Numbered from the stretch's first letter, positions 38,774 to 49,251 are shown. The stretch: DNA of 52,884 nucleotides from an uncultured Clostridia bacterium (GCA_934647235.1 CAKUFG010000020.1:1-52884), one strand, 5' to 3'. Notes: generated by a model from the sequence alone, not told the origin. Numbers and translations: made by a program.

Positions 38774-41700
38774 TCAAACCATGACCTTATTCATCAGCTG
38801 CTGGAAGTCATCCACGTGGTCGTATGTGACCATGCCATTTGACAGTGTTGTAAAGAGCTTCTTCGCGCAGTCGATCTTTGCTTTCTCAATCGGGCGCAGG
38901 TTTAGACTGTCCATTGTTCCCTTCGTTTCCGCAACGAAGTAGATGTGCCGTACAGTGCCCTCATGGAACACGATTGCCCAGTCCGGCGAATAATGCCCGA
39001 CCGGCGTAGGAATGGAGAACCCTCTCGGCAGCTTCGCGTAGATGAATACATCCTGAGAACCATCCAGCGATTTGACAAAGCGGCGCTCGACGCTATCCTC
39101 TGCTGTGCCGTCAGTGAAGACATAATCCTGAATGGCTTTGTCGGCATGGAATGCTTGGTCGAAGGTCTTTCCGTGTTTTTCAGCAGTAAAGATACTGCTG
39201 TCATAACTACCCTCGATCTGGTCGTAGGTAATATGTTCCACAATCATGGTTGCCTTCTGTTCCTTGATCAGACGGATAACCTTGGAAATGAATTCCTCCG
39301 GGTTATTGCGGAACATATAGAATTTAGCCGGGTTAATGCCCTTTAGAACGGCAGCAGCAGAACGGCGCGTAAGCACAGTGCCTTCCGCAATTTTGCCGAC
39401 GAGATCATACTTGACCTGGCTGGTTTCCGCATGTTTCAGCGTTTCAGTATGTGTTTTTGCCGCCTCAAAGCTATTGCCGGTTCGCATCTCATCGCCGGAG
39501 ATGCTTGCCTTTTGACCGGCAACAGAAACAGTATACTGCAGCTGGCTGACGAACAGCTCACTGTTGATCGCCGCGACAGCTTTACGGATCAGCTCGTCGC
39601 TGTCGAAATCAACCGTATACGCATACTTGTGATTGATCGCCGTCCAGAGATTCTGGAATTCCTTTTTGTAGAAGCGGTCATTGAGCGGATTCTCCGGCGC
39701 AGGCGTCTTATTGCCATCAGCAAACATTTCTTTGAGAACCTTATCATCGAAAATTGCCTGTACCAGCTTATGGATGCTTTCACCTATCGGCTGAAGCCCC
39801 TCGGGCAGCGGCTTGAGACGATCAGCAGCCACATCATCACGATAATCCTGCGTAATGCCGTCATCTTCATCCACATAGTTGTTGCGGACGAGGTATTGGT
39901 AGATTTTTCTCGCATCCGACGCATTGATCTTTGCGGTAGAGCCATCTGCCATAATGACGTTTTTGCCCTCAAAGTACTCAATGCTTGCCTTCCGGGGACG
40001 ATCATACAGCACAGCACGAGTTTCGTCCTGCAGAGCAGCGACGAAATCCGCATAGCCCTCACTGGCAATGACCGTCAGGGTATTCAGAACATGAACGTCT
40101 GCACCGACGGTTTCCGCGTCCATGCGCTCACCAGCCTGATTGACGCACAGGCGCAGTCCGCGGCCAACCTCCTGCCGCTTCTGCGTGGTGCTGTCGCCGC
40201 CGTGCTTGAGCGTGCAAATCTGGAACACATTCGGGTTGTCCCAGCCCTCGCGCAGTGCGGAGTGCGAGAAGATGAAGCGTGTCGGCTCCTCAAAGCTGAG
40301 CAGGCGCTCTTTGTTCTTGAGAATCAGGTCATACGCGGAAATATCATCGCTGAACTCATTGCCGCGCTTGAGTTGGCTGTCGATGGCACGCCCGGTCTTC
40401 TTGTCGATGCTGAAATAGCCGCGATGCGTAGCATGAACATCAATGCCATCGAGATATGCCACATACTCCGGATCAAGCAGAGTACGGTATCCGTTCATGA
40501 CCGAAACGTATTCTTCCTCAAAAATACGCCCGAATTCGCCGAGCGCCTCATTGCCATCCGCATCGTATTGCCGGTAATGCGCTACCTCGTCGATGAAGAA
40601 CAGCGACAGCGTCTTAATGCCCTTGTGGAACAGCTGCGCTTCCTTCTGAAAGTGAGAGATGATCGTTTCCCGAATCTGCACACGGCGCTTGTCGCTTTCG
40701 GAGACGTCGCCGATGACTTCGCCCTTGTGGATCATATCGCCATTGATGAAGGTGACGGTTCCATCAATGGGATCGATCTGTGAAACGGAAAAGCCACGGT
40801 ACTGTTCCATTTCGCCGGAGATGAAATAGAGGTTATCTCCAACGGTCAGCGGGCGAGTTTCGCGGTTGATGGACTTGTTGTATCGGATCTCCAATTCCAT
40901 GCGCACCTTCGGCGGCTTTTTCGGAGAGAGGACGAAGCTCTCAAGGTACAGATAACCGTCCGTACCGCGAAAATTCTTTACTTCAAAGCCCTTGACCTCA
41001 ATGCGTTTAACCAGACGCTTGTTATAAGCGTCCAGCGCGTCCAGCACATAGATCAGGTTGTGCCGCTCCTTGTGTGTTGCGGAGTAGTTGAGCGTGAAAA
41101 GCGGATTGAAGGATTTCAGCGCCTTCTGCGTCACGTCGCCGCCCATCTTCTGGGGTTCATCCATGATGATGATCGGGCGATTTGCGGCAATGACGTCAAT
41201 CGGGCGGCGGCTCTGAAACTCGTCGCGCTTCGAGTAGATGATGCGCGCTTCCTTGCTCTTGCCGTCCTCTTTCAAAGAAGCGGCGAAAGCCTGCGTGTTG
41301 ATAATCATCACATTGATGCCGCTGTCGGCAGAAAAGCTGTCCAGCTGGTTCAGGTTGGCGCTGGAATAGATGAAGAACCGCGCCTTCTTGCCGTAATGCT
41401 CCATGAAATGGTCAACGGTGATCTCGAAGGACTTCTTCACGCCCTCGCGAATGGCGATAGACGGCACGACCACGATGAACTTGCTCCAGCCATAGCGCTT
41501 GTTCAGCTCGAACATCGTCTTGATATACACATAGGTTTTGCCCGTGCCGGTTTCCATTTCCACGTCCAGCGCACAGCGTCCCAGCCCCTTCGCAAGGGAA
41601 GCGGACTGATAAATCTCGTTGTCCTGCTGCACGTCGCGGATGTTTTTCAGCAGCTGCTCATCGGTCAGCTGCAGCATTTCGTTCAGATAGCCGGTATCGT

Positions 41701-41893
41701 CTACTTCATCCATCGAAATCTGATCAGGAGGAAACAGGCTCATCTGCTGATCCACAGGCGCGAGCACAGGCTTGGTCTCGCCCAAATCGCGGCGATAGGA
41801 CACGCCATCGGAATAGGGCTGTCCTTTGAAGGCCCTCACGACGCTGTCAACGGCATCGGTCTGGTATTGCTGTATCTTAAATCGAAATTTCAT
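38774..41893 (-). CDS. res: type III-like restriction endonuclease subunit (Res), DEAD/DEAH helicase-nuclease
   Basis: A 1039-residue Res protein. The ATPase has Walker A METGTGKT (113-120), a DEPQ box (IIIMDEPQKM), motif III NYSAT and motif VI in QEVGRGLRL. The C-terminus carries the endonuclease site PDWAIVF and ETKG of a PD-(D/E)xK fold. Type III Res proteins cut DNA after translocation when two unmethylated sites meet, together with Mod. It is the last of six genes of the island; its start overlaps the stop of the RhuM gene by four bases. Confidence 0.88.
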   Translation of the reverse strand: MKFRFKIQQYQTDAVDSVVRAFKGQPYSDGVSYRRDLGETKPVLAPVDQQMSLFPPDQISMDEVDDTGYLNEMLQLTDEQLLKNIRDVQQDNEIYQSASLAKGLGRCALDVEMETGTGKTYVYIKTMFELNKRYGWSKFIVVVPSIAIREGVKKSFEITVDHFMEHYGKKARFFIYSSANLNQLDSFSADSGINVMIINTQAFAASLKEDGKSKEARIIYSKRDEFQSRRPIDVIAANRPIIIMDEPQKMGGDVTQKALKSFNPLFTLNYSATHKERHNLIYVLDALDAYNKRLVKRIEVKGFEVKNFRGTDGYLYLESFVLSPKKPPKVRMELEIRYNKSINRETRPLTVGDNLYFISGEMEQYRGFSVSQIDPIDGTVTFINGDMIHKGEVIGDVSESDKRRVQIRETIISHFQKEAQLFHKGIKTLSLFFIDEVAHYRQYDADGNEALGEFGRIFEEEYVSVMNGYRTLLDPEYVAYLDGIDVHATHRGYFSIDKKTGRAIDSQLKRGNEFSDDISAYDLILKNKERLLSFEEPTRFIFSHSALREGWDNPNVFQICTLKHGGDSTTQKRQEVGRGLRLCVNQAGERMDAETVGADVHVLNTLTVIASEGYADFVAALQDETRAVLYDRPRKASIEYFEGKNVIMADGSTAKINASDARKIYQYLVRNNYVDEDDGITQDYRDDVAADRLKPLPEGLQPIGESIHKLVQAIFDDKVLKEMFADGNKTPAPENPLNDRFYKKEFQNLWTAINHKYAYTVDFDSDELIRKAVAAINSELFVSQLQYTVSVAGQKASISGDEMRTGNSFEAAKTHTETLKHAETSQVKYDLVGKIAEGTVLTRRSAAAVLKGINPAKFYMFRNNPEEFISKVIRLIKEQKATMIVEHITYDQIEGSYDSSIFTAEKHGKTFDQAFHADKAIQDYVFTDGTAEDSVERRFVKSLDGSQDVFIYAKLPRGFSIPTPVGHYSPDWAIVFHEGTVRHIYFVAETKGTMDSLNLRPIEKAKIDCAKKLFTTLSNGMVTYDHVDDFQQLMNKVMV

Positions 41894-42939
41894 GGCTTGT
41901 GGTTCACCACCTGTTCCAGCATAAGGAAACGGTCAAAATCGCTTTCGTACAGGCGATCCTGAATAATCCGATACTTTTCATATTCCGTCTCCGCATGGAG
42001 CTTTGCTTGTTCCGCAGTGATCTTGCCGGGGCCTGTCAGCAGCTCGTTTCCGTTAAACTCCAGAAAGCCGTCCAGACGCTTCGCCCAGTCCTCCATGCTC
42101 ATGGGAATCTTGCGCTCCGCCTGCAATTGGGCATAATCCAGATAAAGAGAGACGATGCGCTCCAGATAGTGCATTTCCTGTTCGCTTAAATAGTTCTTGG
42201 CCACTGTCACGTCTGTTTTCAGGATCTTGCCATCCGGCGCATTCTCCCATGTGGTCAGCCCCATATGCTCCTTGTTGGCGTCCGCACGCTCCACGATGAG
42301 CTCCGCAGCCGTGTGTCTGTGGACGGCAAAATGCATCTTGTTCTGCACCGTCTGAAAGAACAGGCGGGTCGTTCTGGCGTCCTTATCGTAATCAAACGCC
42401 GTTGCGTACAGGTCTGTGACCTTCTGATAGAACTTTCGTTCGCTCAGCCGTATCTCCCGAATCTGCTCAAGCTGACGCTCGAAGTATTCGTCCGTGAACA
42501 TATGTCCCTTTTTCAGGCGCTCCACGTCCATCGTCCAGCCCTGAATGGTGTGGTCTTTCACGATCTGACCTGCCCATTTGCGGAATTGCACGGCACGCTG
42601 ATTATTGACCTTGAAGCCAACGGCTATGATCATTTGCAGGTTAAAGTGAGCCACCTCACGGTTGACCTGCCGCACACCTTCTGTTTGAACTATTCGGAAT
42701 TTCCGAATAGTTGCCGCCTCAGTCAATTCTCCGTCTGCGTATATCTTTTTGATATGCTCATTGATGGTAGGAAGCCCTACATCATACAATGCCGCCATCA
42801 TCTTCTGCGTCAACCAGATGTTTTCATCCTCGTAGCGCATCTCGAAGCTGACGTCGCTCTCGCCGGTGGCGGCGACGAAGGTCAGATATTCCGCAGCAGA
42901 GCTGCGCAGGGCAAGCTCCTTTTTCTTCTGCGCCGCCAT
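41890..42939 (-). CDS. RhuM family protein
   Basis: A 349-residue protein with the RhuM core IWLTQKMMAALYDVGLPTINEHIKKIYADGEL, REVAHFNLQMIIAVGFKVNN and AVQFRKWA. RhuM proteins have no proven biochemical role and are very often found inside restriction-modification loci. It lies 1 bp after mod and overlaps res, so it is part of the operon. Confidence 0.88.
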   Translation of the reverse strand: MAAQKKKELALRSSAAEYLTFVAATGESDVSFEMRYEDENIWLTQKMMAALYDVGLPTINEHIKKIYADGELTEAATIRKFRIVQTEGVRQVNREVAHFNLQMIIAVGFKVNNQRAVQFRKWAGQIVKDHTIQGWTMDVERLKKGHMFTDEYFERQLEQIREIRLSERKFYQKVTDLYATAFDYDKDARTTRLFFQTVQNKMHFAVHRHTAAELIVERADANKEHMGLTTWENAPDGKILKTDVTVAKNYLSEQEMHYLERIVSLYLDYAQLQAERKIPMSMEDWAKRLDGFLEFNGNELLTGPGKITAEQAKLHAETEYEKYRIIQDRLYESDFDRFLMLEQVVNHKP

Positions 42940-42940
42940 A

Positions 42941-44983
42941 TCACAGCACCTTCCTTACAGTCGAGGGCGAGTAGGTCTCGAAAATCTGGTCAAAGTTGGT
43001 GGCCGTGCTGTCGTCCGCCATGGAGGCGTCGCGGAAGACGGCGTAGTAGGGCTGCCGCTTGGCAATGGCGGTCACGGTTTCGGTGGTTACGCCTTTATCG
43101 AAGCAGGCCAGCAGGAAGCCGTCCGCCACGTCGAACACGCGCTTGCCGTCGATTTCCGTCTCGGTAATCGTGCTGGAGGGCAGCACGCCCAGCTCCAGCA
43201 TGACCTGGAACAGCAGGTCTTCCGGCGTGCGGTCAGGCTTGATGTTATCCGTCGTGAAGGAAAGCAAATCCTGCCGCATTGCGTCGGGCGTGTAGTAGAC
43301 GTCCTGCATGTTGGAGGAATCCAGCCGCAGGCAGCGGAAGCCGCCGTCAAAGTCCTTGGAGAGCGCCAGCCCTGCGTCCTCACGGATTTTCTTGGCAGCG
43401 CGGCGAATGCGCTCCTTGCCGATTTCGCAGAGGTCAGAGTACTGTTGAGTCGCACTTTTTTCAGGCAATTGAACGAGAATATATCTGCGTTTGCTATCGG
43501 CATTCTTTGCGTTGATTTGCATAACGGCTTGCGCAGTAGTTGCTGACCCAGAAAAGAAATCCATGATCAAATCATTCTTTTGGGTCGAAATTTGAATAAT
43601 TCGCTCAATCAGTCGTGTTGGCTTAGGCGTATCGAAAGGTGCTTTTCCATCAAAAATCGATAGTAGTTCCTTTTTGGCTTCATCAGTATGACCGACCTCA
43701 GAACATGGCCAGAGATTTGTTACAACCTTGCCGTTTTTTTCGTCCAAGTACGTTTTCTTTGCAATACCACCATTTCCTCCACTAGTAAAATAGTACAGCG
43801 GCCAATTGCCTCTATCATACACCTCTCTTGCATTTTTGCGTGCAATTGATACATCATCGCAGAGAACAATACCCTTAACACCTGTACGCACATTATTAGG
43901 TGTTACACCACAAATAGATGCGCGTTCTGTTTCATCATTCAAATCACGCAGTTCATAGCGGCTCCACCCTTGCATGATTTTCAGCATATCATTCTGCTGA
44001 TAACGCCAATGCGCTCCATTACTGGGGTATAGCATCTTTCCTGTAAAAGGATGCTGAATAGCATAAACCATTCCTTGATGCGTTGCCGCCCCGGGCGCAC
44101 AGGGATTATCTGCACGCCACAGTACAGGATCTCCATCAGGGCTCTTATACTTTTCATTCATTTCAGCCGTTCGCGGTAATTTATAAGGAATCCAATTAGC
44201 CTGACGACTGAATACAATCAAATGCTCCTTTTCGCTACTAATACCTTTTGAATCATTTCGTGGTGCATAAGTCCTTTGCCATGCAATATCGGCAACAAAG
44301 CAGCTTTCGCCAAATACGCTTTCACAGGTCTTTATGAGATTAGCAGCTTCGTGGTCATCAATACTGATAAAGATAACCCCATCCTCGCTCAGTAAATCCT
44401 TCGCCACTCTCAGCCGCGGATAAATCATGTTCAGCCAATCCGTATGGAATCTGCCGTTGCTGTCGGTGTTCTGCACGAGCTGGTTGCCCTGTTCGTCATA
44501 CTGTCCGCTTCTGCCCATATAGCTGTCCGTGTCCTCGGCAAAATCGTCCTCATAGACGAAATCGTTGCCGGTGTTGTAGGGCGGGTCGATGTAGATCATC
44601 TTCACCTTGCCCAGATACGTTTCCCGCAGCAGCTTGAGCACGTCCAGATTGTCGCCCTCGATATACAGATTCTCGCTGTCCCAGCCGCCGGGCGTGCCAT
44701 CCTTGCCCACGCTGTCCGCCTTGATGGGGCGCAGCGTTGCCGAAATGGGCGCGTTCGCCGCCAGCATCGCCTTCTTCTTGTCCGGCCACGTAAACTGATA
44801 GCGCTCCTCGCGGCCTTCCACAACCGTCGTGGAAATCTCCTGCATCAGCACATCCTTGTCAATGGCGCGGACAACCTCGCCGTTCTCGTTCACGGTCTCC
44901 GTGACCGCGTTCGGGAACAGCGCCGCCAGCTTTTTATAATTCTCATCCGCCAGATTGGGGGTGTGCATGGTGAGCTTATCCAT
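42941..44983 (-). CDS. mod: type III-like DNA methyltransferase (Mod)
   Basis: A 680-residue N6-adenine methyltransferase of the beta type: catalytic DPPYNTGND from residue 133, and the SAM motif DFFSGSATT near 476, with a target-recognition region between them. It methylates the same sequence that Res attacks when unmodified. The DNA of the central target-recognition part (about 43440-44400) is visibly richer in A+T than both ends, as expected if the specificity domain was exchanged. AAAGGA stands before the ATG. Confidence 0.9.
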   Translation of the reverse strand: MDKLTMHTPNLADENYKKLAALFPNAVTETVNENGEVVRAIDKDVLMQEISTTVVEGREERYQFTWPDKKKAMLAANAPISATLRPIKADSVGKDGTPGGWDSENLYIEGDNLDVLKLLRETYLGKVKMIYIDPPYNTGNDFVYEDDFAEDTDSYMGRSGQYDEQGNQLVQNTDSNGRFHTDWLNMIYPRLRVAKDLLSEDGVIFISIDDHEAANLIKTCESVFGESCFVADIAWQRTYAPRNDSKGISSEKEHLIVFSRQANWIPYKLPRTAEMNEKYKSPDGDPVLWRADNPCAPGAATHQGMVYAIQHPFTGKMLYPSNGAHWRYQQNDMLKIMQGWSRYELRDLNDETERASICGVTPNNVRTGVKGIVLCDDVSIARKNAREVYDRGNWPLYYFTSGGNGGIAKKTYLDEKNGKVVTNLWPCSEVGHTDEAKKELLSIFDGKAPFDTPKPTRLIERIIQISTQKNDLIMDFFSGSATTAQAVMQINAKNADSKRRYILVQLPEKSATQQYSDLCEIGKERIRRAAKKIREDAGLALSKDFDGGFRCLRLDSSNMQDVYYTPDAMRQDLLSFTTDNIKPDRTPEDLLFQVMLELGVLPSSTITETEIDGKRVFDVADGFLLACFDKGVTTETVTAIAKRQPYYAVFRDASMADDSTATNFDQIFETYSPSTVRKVL

Positions 44984-45009
44984 TGTCTCTTTCCTCCAAA
45001 ACCACGAAA

Positions 45010-45405
45010 TTACTGTGCTTGAAAAATCCGCTTGATTTCGTGTTCAATAACTGTCTTTGCGCCGTATTTTAAGGCGGTATCCAAATAGAGAATCATCTCA
45101 ATAAAGTCGAGAACCGACTTCCATTCCTCAGCATTCTTGCTTTCAGCCTCGCTTTTCGGAATATCTATCACCTGAACGCTCGTCCAGAAAGAGTAGGAAT
45201 TGATTAGATGGCGATACCTTTGCAAGTACCTCTGAGCCGTCGAATAGCATTTATCCCAATCTGATGAATTTTTCGCATCGCGAATCTCCGCCGTCAGAAT
45301 TTTCACTTTTGACAGTTCATGCGCCGCGCTTAATGTCTTCTTGACAACGTCCATTGCACGAGAGGTTTGCTCATTGACTGCATCTCTGCTCAGAATGGTA
45401 TTCAT
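45010..45405 (-). CDS. small helical protein of the restriction island, unknown
   Basis: A 131-residue, mainly alpha-helical protein (SRDAVNEQTSRAMDVVKKTL, CYSTAQRYLQRYRHLINSY). No family recognised. It overlaps the DUF4391 gene upstream by four bases and precedes mod by 26 bp. Confidence 0.65.
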   Translation of the reverse strand: MNTILSRDAVNEQTSRAMDVVKKTLSAAHELSKVKILTAEIRDAKNSSDWDKCYSTAQRYLQRYRHLINSYSFWTSVQVIDIPKSEAESKNAEEWKSVLDFIEMILYLDTALKYGAKTVIEHEIKRIFQAQ

Positions 45406-46016
45406 TGATTCTCCTCCCTTAGCTGTTTTATTCTCTGTACCAGCTCAAACTTCTTCTTCGGCTGCTTCTCCGCACGCGCCTGTTTTTCTAATCTGTCAAT
45501 TTCCTTTTGCAGCTTTGCCCGCTTATCGTCCAGCGCAATCTGTTCGTTCAGCGTGTGGCTGCCCTCGATTTCGATGTGCCCGATCTGCGTGACCACGCTT
45601 TCCCAAACCGCGTCCATATTCAAGCCCTGAAGACGGAGCGTCTGACTTCCGGCAGGCTGCCATTCATCCATGATGAGCTTTGTCTGCCACAGGGCGAGAC
45701 GCTCCACCTGCTCGCAGGTGAGGACAAGCACAGTGTTCTGTCCGAAGGTTCGGGCAATGAAAACGATGTTCTGCTTATCAAATTCCTTCCGGCGCAGGCT
45801 GACCTGCACCACAAAAAAGGCGTGAATGTCCTTGCCATCCGCCAGATTCAGCGAAACCGTGGATACTTCGTTGCAGACCGTAATCCGCGCCACGTCGGCG
45901 TCAAAGCTCTTGCGCCTATCGGCGCTCATGTCCGCAGCAAAATGCTCGAGCACCTTTTTCTTGGGAATGATCTTCCTGACCTCTGTGGATAATGGCAATC
46001 CCAGCATGAAACGCAC
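45402..46016 (-). CDS. DUF4391 family protein
   Basis: A 204-residue protein matching DUF4391: LGLPLSTEVRKIIPKKKVLEHF near the start, IHAFFVVQVSLRRKEFDKQNI in the middle, and a C-terminal coiled coil rich in Lys and Gln. DUF4391 proteins are encoded almost only between SNF2-type helicases and Mod/Res genes, as here, and may link the two enzymes. One base separates it from the helicase stop. Confidence 0.8.
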   Translation of the reverse strand: MRFMLGLPLSTEVRKIIPKKKVLEHFAADMSADRRKSFDADVARITVCNEVSTVSLNLADGKDIHAFFVVQVSLRRKEFDKQNIVFIARTFGQNTVLVLTCEQVERLALWQTKLIMDEWQPAGSQTLRLQGLNMDAVWESVVTQIGHIEIEGSHTLNEQIALDDKRAKLQKEIDRLEKQARAEKQPKKKFELVQRIKQLREENQ

Positions 46017-46017
46017 C

Positions 46018-49000
46018 TCACTTTACGACAAGGAAGCATATAAGCTCGAAGTCGTCCAGTCCGTTAATCACCCCGGACAGAAAGCTCATCTGATTTCCCT
46101 TCAGGAAGGAATCGACGTCGCTTTCGTCCTTTGTCTCGATGATGGAGTCGATCGCAAGGCTCAGAAGCTCTGACATCTCCGCCATGTTCCGCCCATCGTC
46201 CGTCTCGGCATTGAACGCATTGCAGAGAACCGGCACGGGCTTGTCCTGCCCGCGGCAGAGCAGACGGACGGAGTCCAGCAGCTTCTTCGGGTTCAGATAG
46301 TCGCAGATGATTTCGCCATCCGTCCCGATATACACCATGTAGAAGGGATGGATGCGGTTCTGGTTATTGATGTTGACACCATTGTTGACGTTCTTCAGCA
46401 CGAAGATGACGCCTTCCGGGCATTCCTCCGTCGCGGGAACGACGGCGTGCAATCCTTTCGGCTTGCTTTCAAGGCTGCCATGCGTCTTCATGTAGTCCAG
46501 CAGGTCGAGACGGAATTCATTCAGCCCCAAATCCATGATGGAGATGCCCGTGGACATATCCTCGATATCAACAACCTCCTCTTGCAGCCGCTTGAGCTGC
46601 GCCTTGCGGTATTCGAGGTCGCCCTTTTCTTCCGCGTTAATGAGGTCGTCGTCGCCGGTGGAGGTCATGACCGAAATCTTCATGCGCGTTTCAACGCGGG
46701 ATTTCAGATTGATGTACTCATCCAGCGTCATATCCGGCCAGAAGTTTACGAGCTGTATGACGTCGTTGCGGCTGCCGATGCGGTCGATACGCCCGAAGCG
46801 CTGAATGATGCGCACAGGATTCCAGTGAATATCGTAGTTGACCAGATAGTCGCAGTCCTGCAGGTTCTGACCTTCGGAAATACAGTCCGTGGCAATCAGA
46901 ATGTCGATTTCGGCGGGATTGTCCGGCATGAGTACATCCTTGCTCTTGGAAACCGGGGAGAAGCAGGTCAGCACATTATTGAGCGTCGCTTTCAAGCCGC
47001 GAATGGTCGTTTTGCCGTCCGCACTGCCGGTAATCACCGCCGTGTCCAGTCCATGGCGCGATTTCATACGGGCGCTGACCTGATCATACAGGTAGTTTGC
47101 CGTGTCCGCAAACGCCGAGAAAATGATGACCTTCCTGTTGCCCGGATTGATCGGATGGGCGATCTTATCGTCCAGCAGCTGAAAGAGCGTCTGAAGCTTG
47201 CTGTCATGCTCCGGGGTGATGTCGTTCATCATCAGAAGCAGCAGCTCCAGATTCTCCGCGTCCTTCGCCAGCTCGCTTCGCCATGAAACGTAGTCCATGT
47301 CGGCAATATCGATTTTGATCTTTTTGCCGATCCGGGTAAAATCCGTGTTTTCGTCTTCCGCGTCAAAGTCGTTGTCCGACACGTCGCGCATCTCGATTTC
47401 TCCGCCGCCTCCGGCCACAAAGTTATCGATGATGGCAATGGTCGAATTGATTATGCCCAGTATGCGCCCAAGAGTCAAACGGAAAGAATAGACCGAGCTT
47501 TCAAGACGCTTCAGCAGGTTGATGCTCATCAGACGCCGGATGCCAAATTCACGCCCGCGCATGGACATGTTGGCGACTTTTTCCAGATCAATGTACTTCG
47601 CCAGCTTACTGGGGAGAATGTAGCTGGAAGGCGTATAGACACACAGCGACAGCAGCCCCAGTTGCTCGAATATTTCATTATAGTTGATCGCGCTGTTCAG
47701 GTCGGTCAGATTCGGGCGGAGGCTGATGGGTTTCAGCCTTTCCGGGAATTTGCCGATGGCAGCGGTATTGTAGTATTTTTCGATATGCTTTCGGGAGCGG
47801 GCAATCGTTACGCTGTCCAGAAGCTCAAAGAAATCAAAATCGAGCATCTTGAGCAGCGCGTCCGTCGTGCGCTTTTCTGGCTCCAAGTCGCTCCATTCGT
47901 TGAAAGCGCGCTGTGCCTGACGGAAGATTTCATCAATGGATTTCTTCGTGTTCAGCTCCTTTTCGAGCATTTCCGGGTTGCCCTCGTAGGCCAGCGCAAG
48001 TTGATTGCGCAGATCGAGGAAGCGATTGTTGACCGGCGTTGCCGAAAGCATCAGCACCTTCGTCTTTACGCCGGAGCGTATGATCTTGCGCATCAGAATC
48101 TGGTAGCGATTTTCGCCGTCGCGCTTATGCGTACCGACGCCGCCTTCGCCATTGCGAAAATTATGGGACTCATCGATAACGACAAGGTCATAGTTCCCCC
48201 AGTTCAGCCGGTCAAGGTCAAGCCCGTTCGACATACCGCCCTTGCGCGAAAGGTCGGTATGGAAAAGCACATCGTAGTTCAGGCGGTCTGTCGCAATCGG
48301 ATTGTTGACATAATTGTCTTTGAACGTGTTCCAGTTCTCGGATAGCCGCTTGGGACAGAGCACGAGCACGGTCTTATTGCGGTTTTCATAGTACTTTATG
48401 ACCGCCAGCGCCGTGAACGTCTTACCAAGGCCAACGCTGTCTGCCAGAATACAGCCGTTGAATTTCTCCAGTTTATTGATGATTGCCAGCACGGCGTCGC
48501 GCTGGAAGTCGTATAGCATGCTCCAGATTTTGCTCTGCTTGAAGCCGGTCGCCTCGTTTGGAAGAACATCTTCGGAAATATCCTCAAGGAACTCGCTGAA
48601 CACATGGTACAGCGTCATAAAGTAGATGAATTCCGGAGAGTTTTCATTGTAGGCGTGGCTGATATTGTCCAGCACAACATCCGTCACATCCTGCATTTTG
48701 GTTTTATCATTCCAAAGGGAATCGAACAACTGCATGTACTGCGTGGCGAATGGTGCTTCCATGCAGTTGACCATGTTGTAGGTGTTGTTGCCGCGCTCAC
48801 AGCCAATATCAACTGTGGTGAAACCGTTGATCGGCATATAGGCCGTTTGCTCGGTTTTCGAGGTAACGGTCATAAAACCGCCCATATTCTCGCCGGTTGT
48901 GTTGGATTTGAACGTTGCCTTGCTGCTGATCCACTGAGCGCATTCTTTTGCGATAGCTCGCTGCGTCATTTCATTACGCAGCTTAATTTCAAACTCAGTA

Positions 49001-49251
49001 CCGTACAGGCTGCTCTCGCGACTGATGCGGGGAATGTAGAATTCACGCTTCTGTTTTTCGGCACGCTCTTTGATGAAGGTGGGCGAAGTAAAGATGAAAC
49101 GGAATTCATCGACCTGCTCGAGCTGTTTCTTCAACTCTTCAAAGGCGTACATGGAAAAGCAGGCCGCAGCAATGGATACACGGCTTCCCCTTTTGATGGT
49201 GACCGCAAGATCATCACGAACAATATCATGTACGTTGTCGAAGATTTTCAT
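46018..49251 (-). CDS. phospholipase D-like / SNF2 helicase protein
   Basis: A 1077-residue protein, the first gene of the island. The N-terminal 220 residues resemble PLD-type phosphodiesterases of defence helicases, although a full HxKxxxxD motif is not plain. The SNF2 motor follows: Walker A ADSVGLGKT near residue 270, DESH near 360, LSATPVNN, and C-terminal ATDCISEGQNLQ and QRFGRIDRIGS. It is probably a translocase that acts on foreign DNA together with Res and Mod. Confidence 0.86.
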   Translation of the reverse strand: MKIFDNVHDIVRDDLAVTIKRGSRVSIAAACFSMYAFEELKKQLEQVDEFRFIFTSPTFIKERAEKQKREFYIPRISRESSLYGTEFEIKLRNEMTQRAIAKECAQWISSKATFKSNTTGENMGGFMTVTSKTEQTAYMPINGFTTVDIGCERGNNTYNMVNCMEAPFATQYMQLFDSLWNDKTKMQDVTDVVLDNISHAYNENSPEFIYFMTLYHVFSEFLEDISEDVLPNEATGFKQSKIWSMLYDFQRDAVLAIINKLEKFNGCILADSVGLGKTFTALAVIKYYENRNKTVLVLCPKRLSENWNTFKDNYVNNPIATDRLNYDVLFHTDLSRKGGMSNGLDLDRLNWGNYDLVVIDESHNFRNGEGGVGTHKRDGENRYQILMRKIIRSGVKTKVLMLSATPVNNRFLDLRNQLALAYEGNPEMLEKELNTKKSIDEIFRQAQRAFNEWSDLEPEKRTTDALLKMLDFDFFELLDSVTIARSRKHIEKYYNTAAIGKFPERLKPISLRPNLTDLNSAINYNEIFEQLGLLSLCVYTPSSYILPSKLAKYIDLEKVANMSMRGREFGIRRLMSINLLKRLESSVYSFRLTLGRILGIINSTIAIIDNFVAGGGGEIEMRDVSDNDFDAEDENTDFTRIGKKIKIDIADMDYVSWRSELAKDAENLELLLLMMNDITPEHDSKLQTLFQLLDDKIAHPINPGNRKVIIFSAFADTANYLYDQVSARMKSRHGLDTAVITGSADGKTTIRGLKATLNNVLTCFSPVSKSKDVLMPDNPAEIDILIATDCISEGQNLQDCDYLVNYDIHWNPVRIIQRFGRIDRIGSRNDVIQLVNFWPDMTLDEYINLKSRVETRMKISVMTSTGDDDLINAEEKGDLEYRKAQLKRLQEEVVDIEDMSTGISIMDLGLNEFRLDLLDYMKTHGSLESKPKGLHAVVPATEECPEGVIFVLKNVNNGVNINNQNRIHPFYMVYIGTDGEIICDYLNPKKLLDSVRLLCRGQDKPVPVLCNAFNAETDDGRNMAEMSELLSLAIDSIIETKDESDVDSFLKGNQMSFLSGVINGLDDFELICFLVVK

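Noticed and set aside
38774..49251. DISARM or BREX assignment of the defence island
   Set aside because: DrmB, PglZ and the other hallmark genes are absent; the Mod/Res pair is of type III character.
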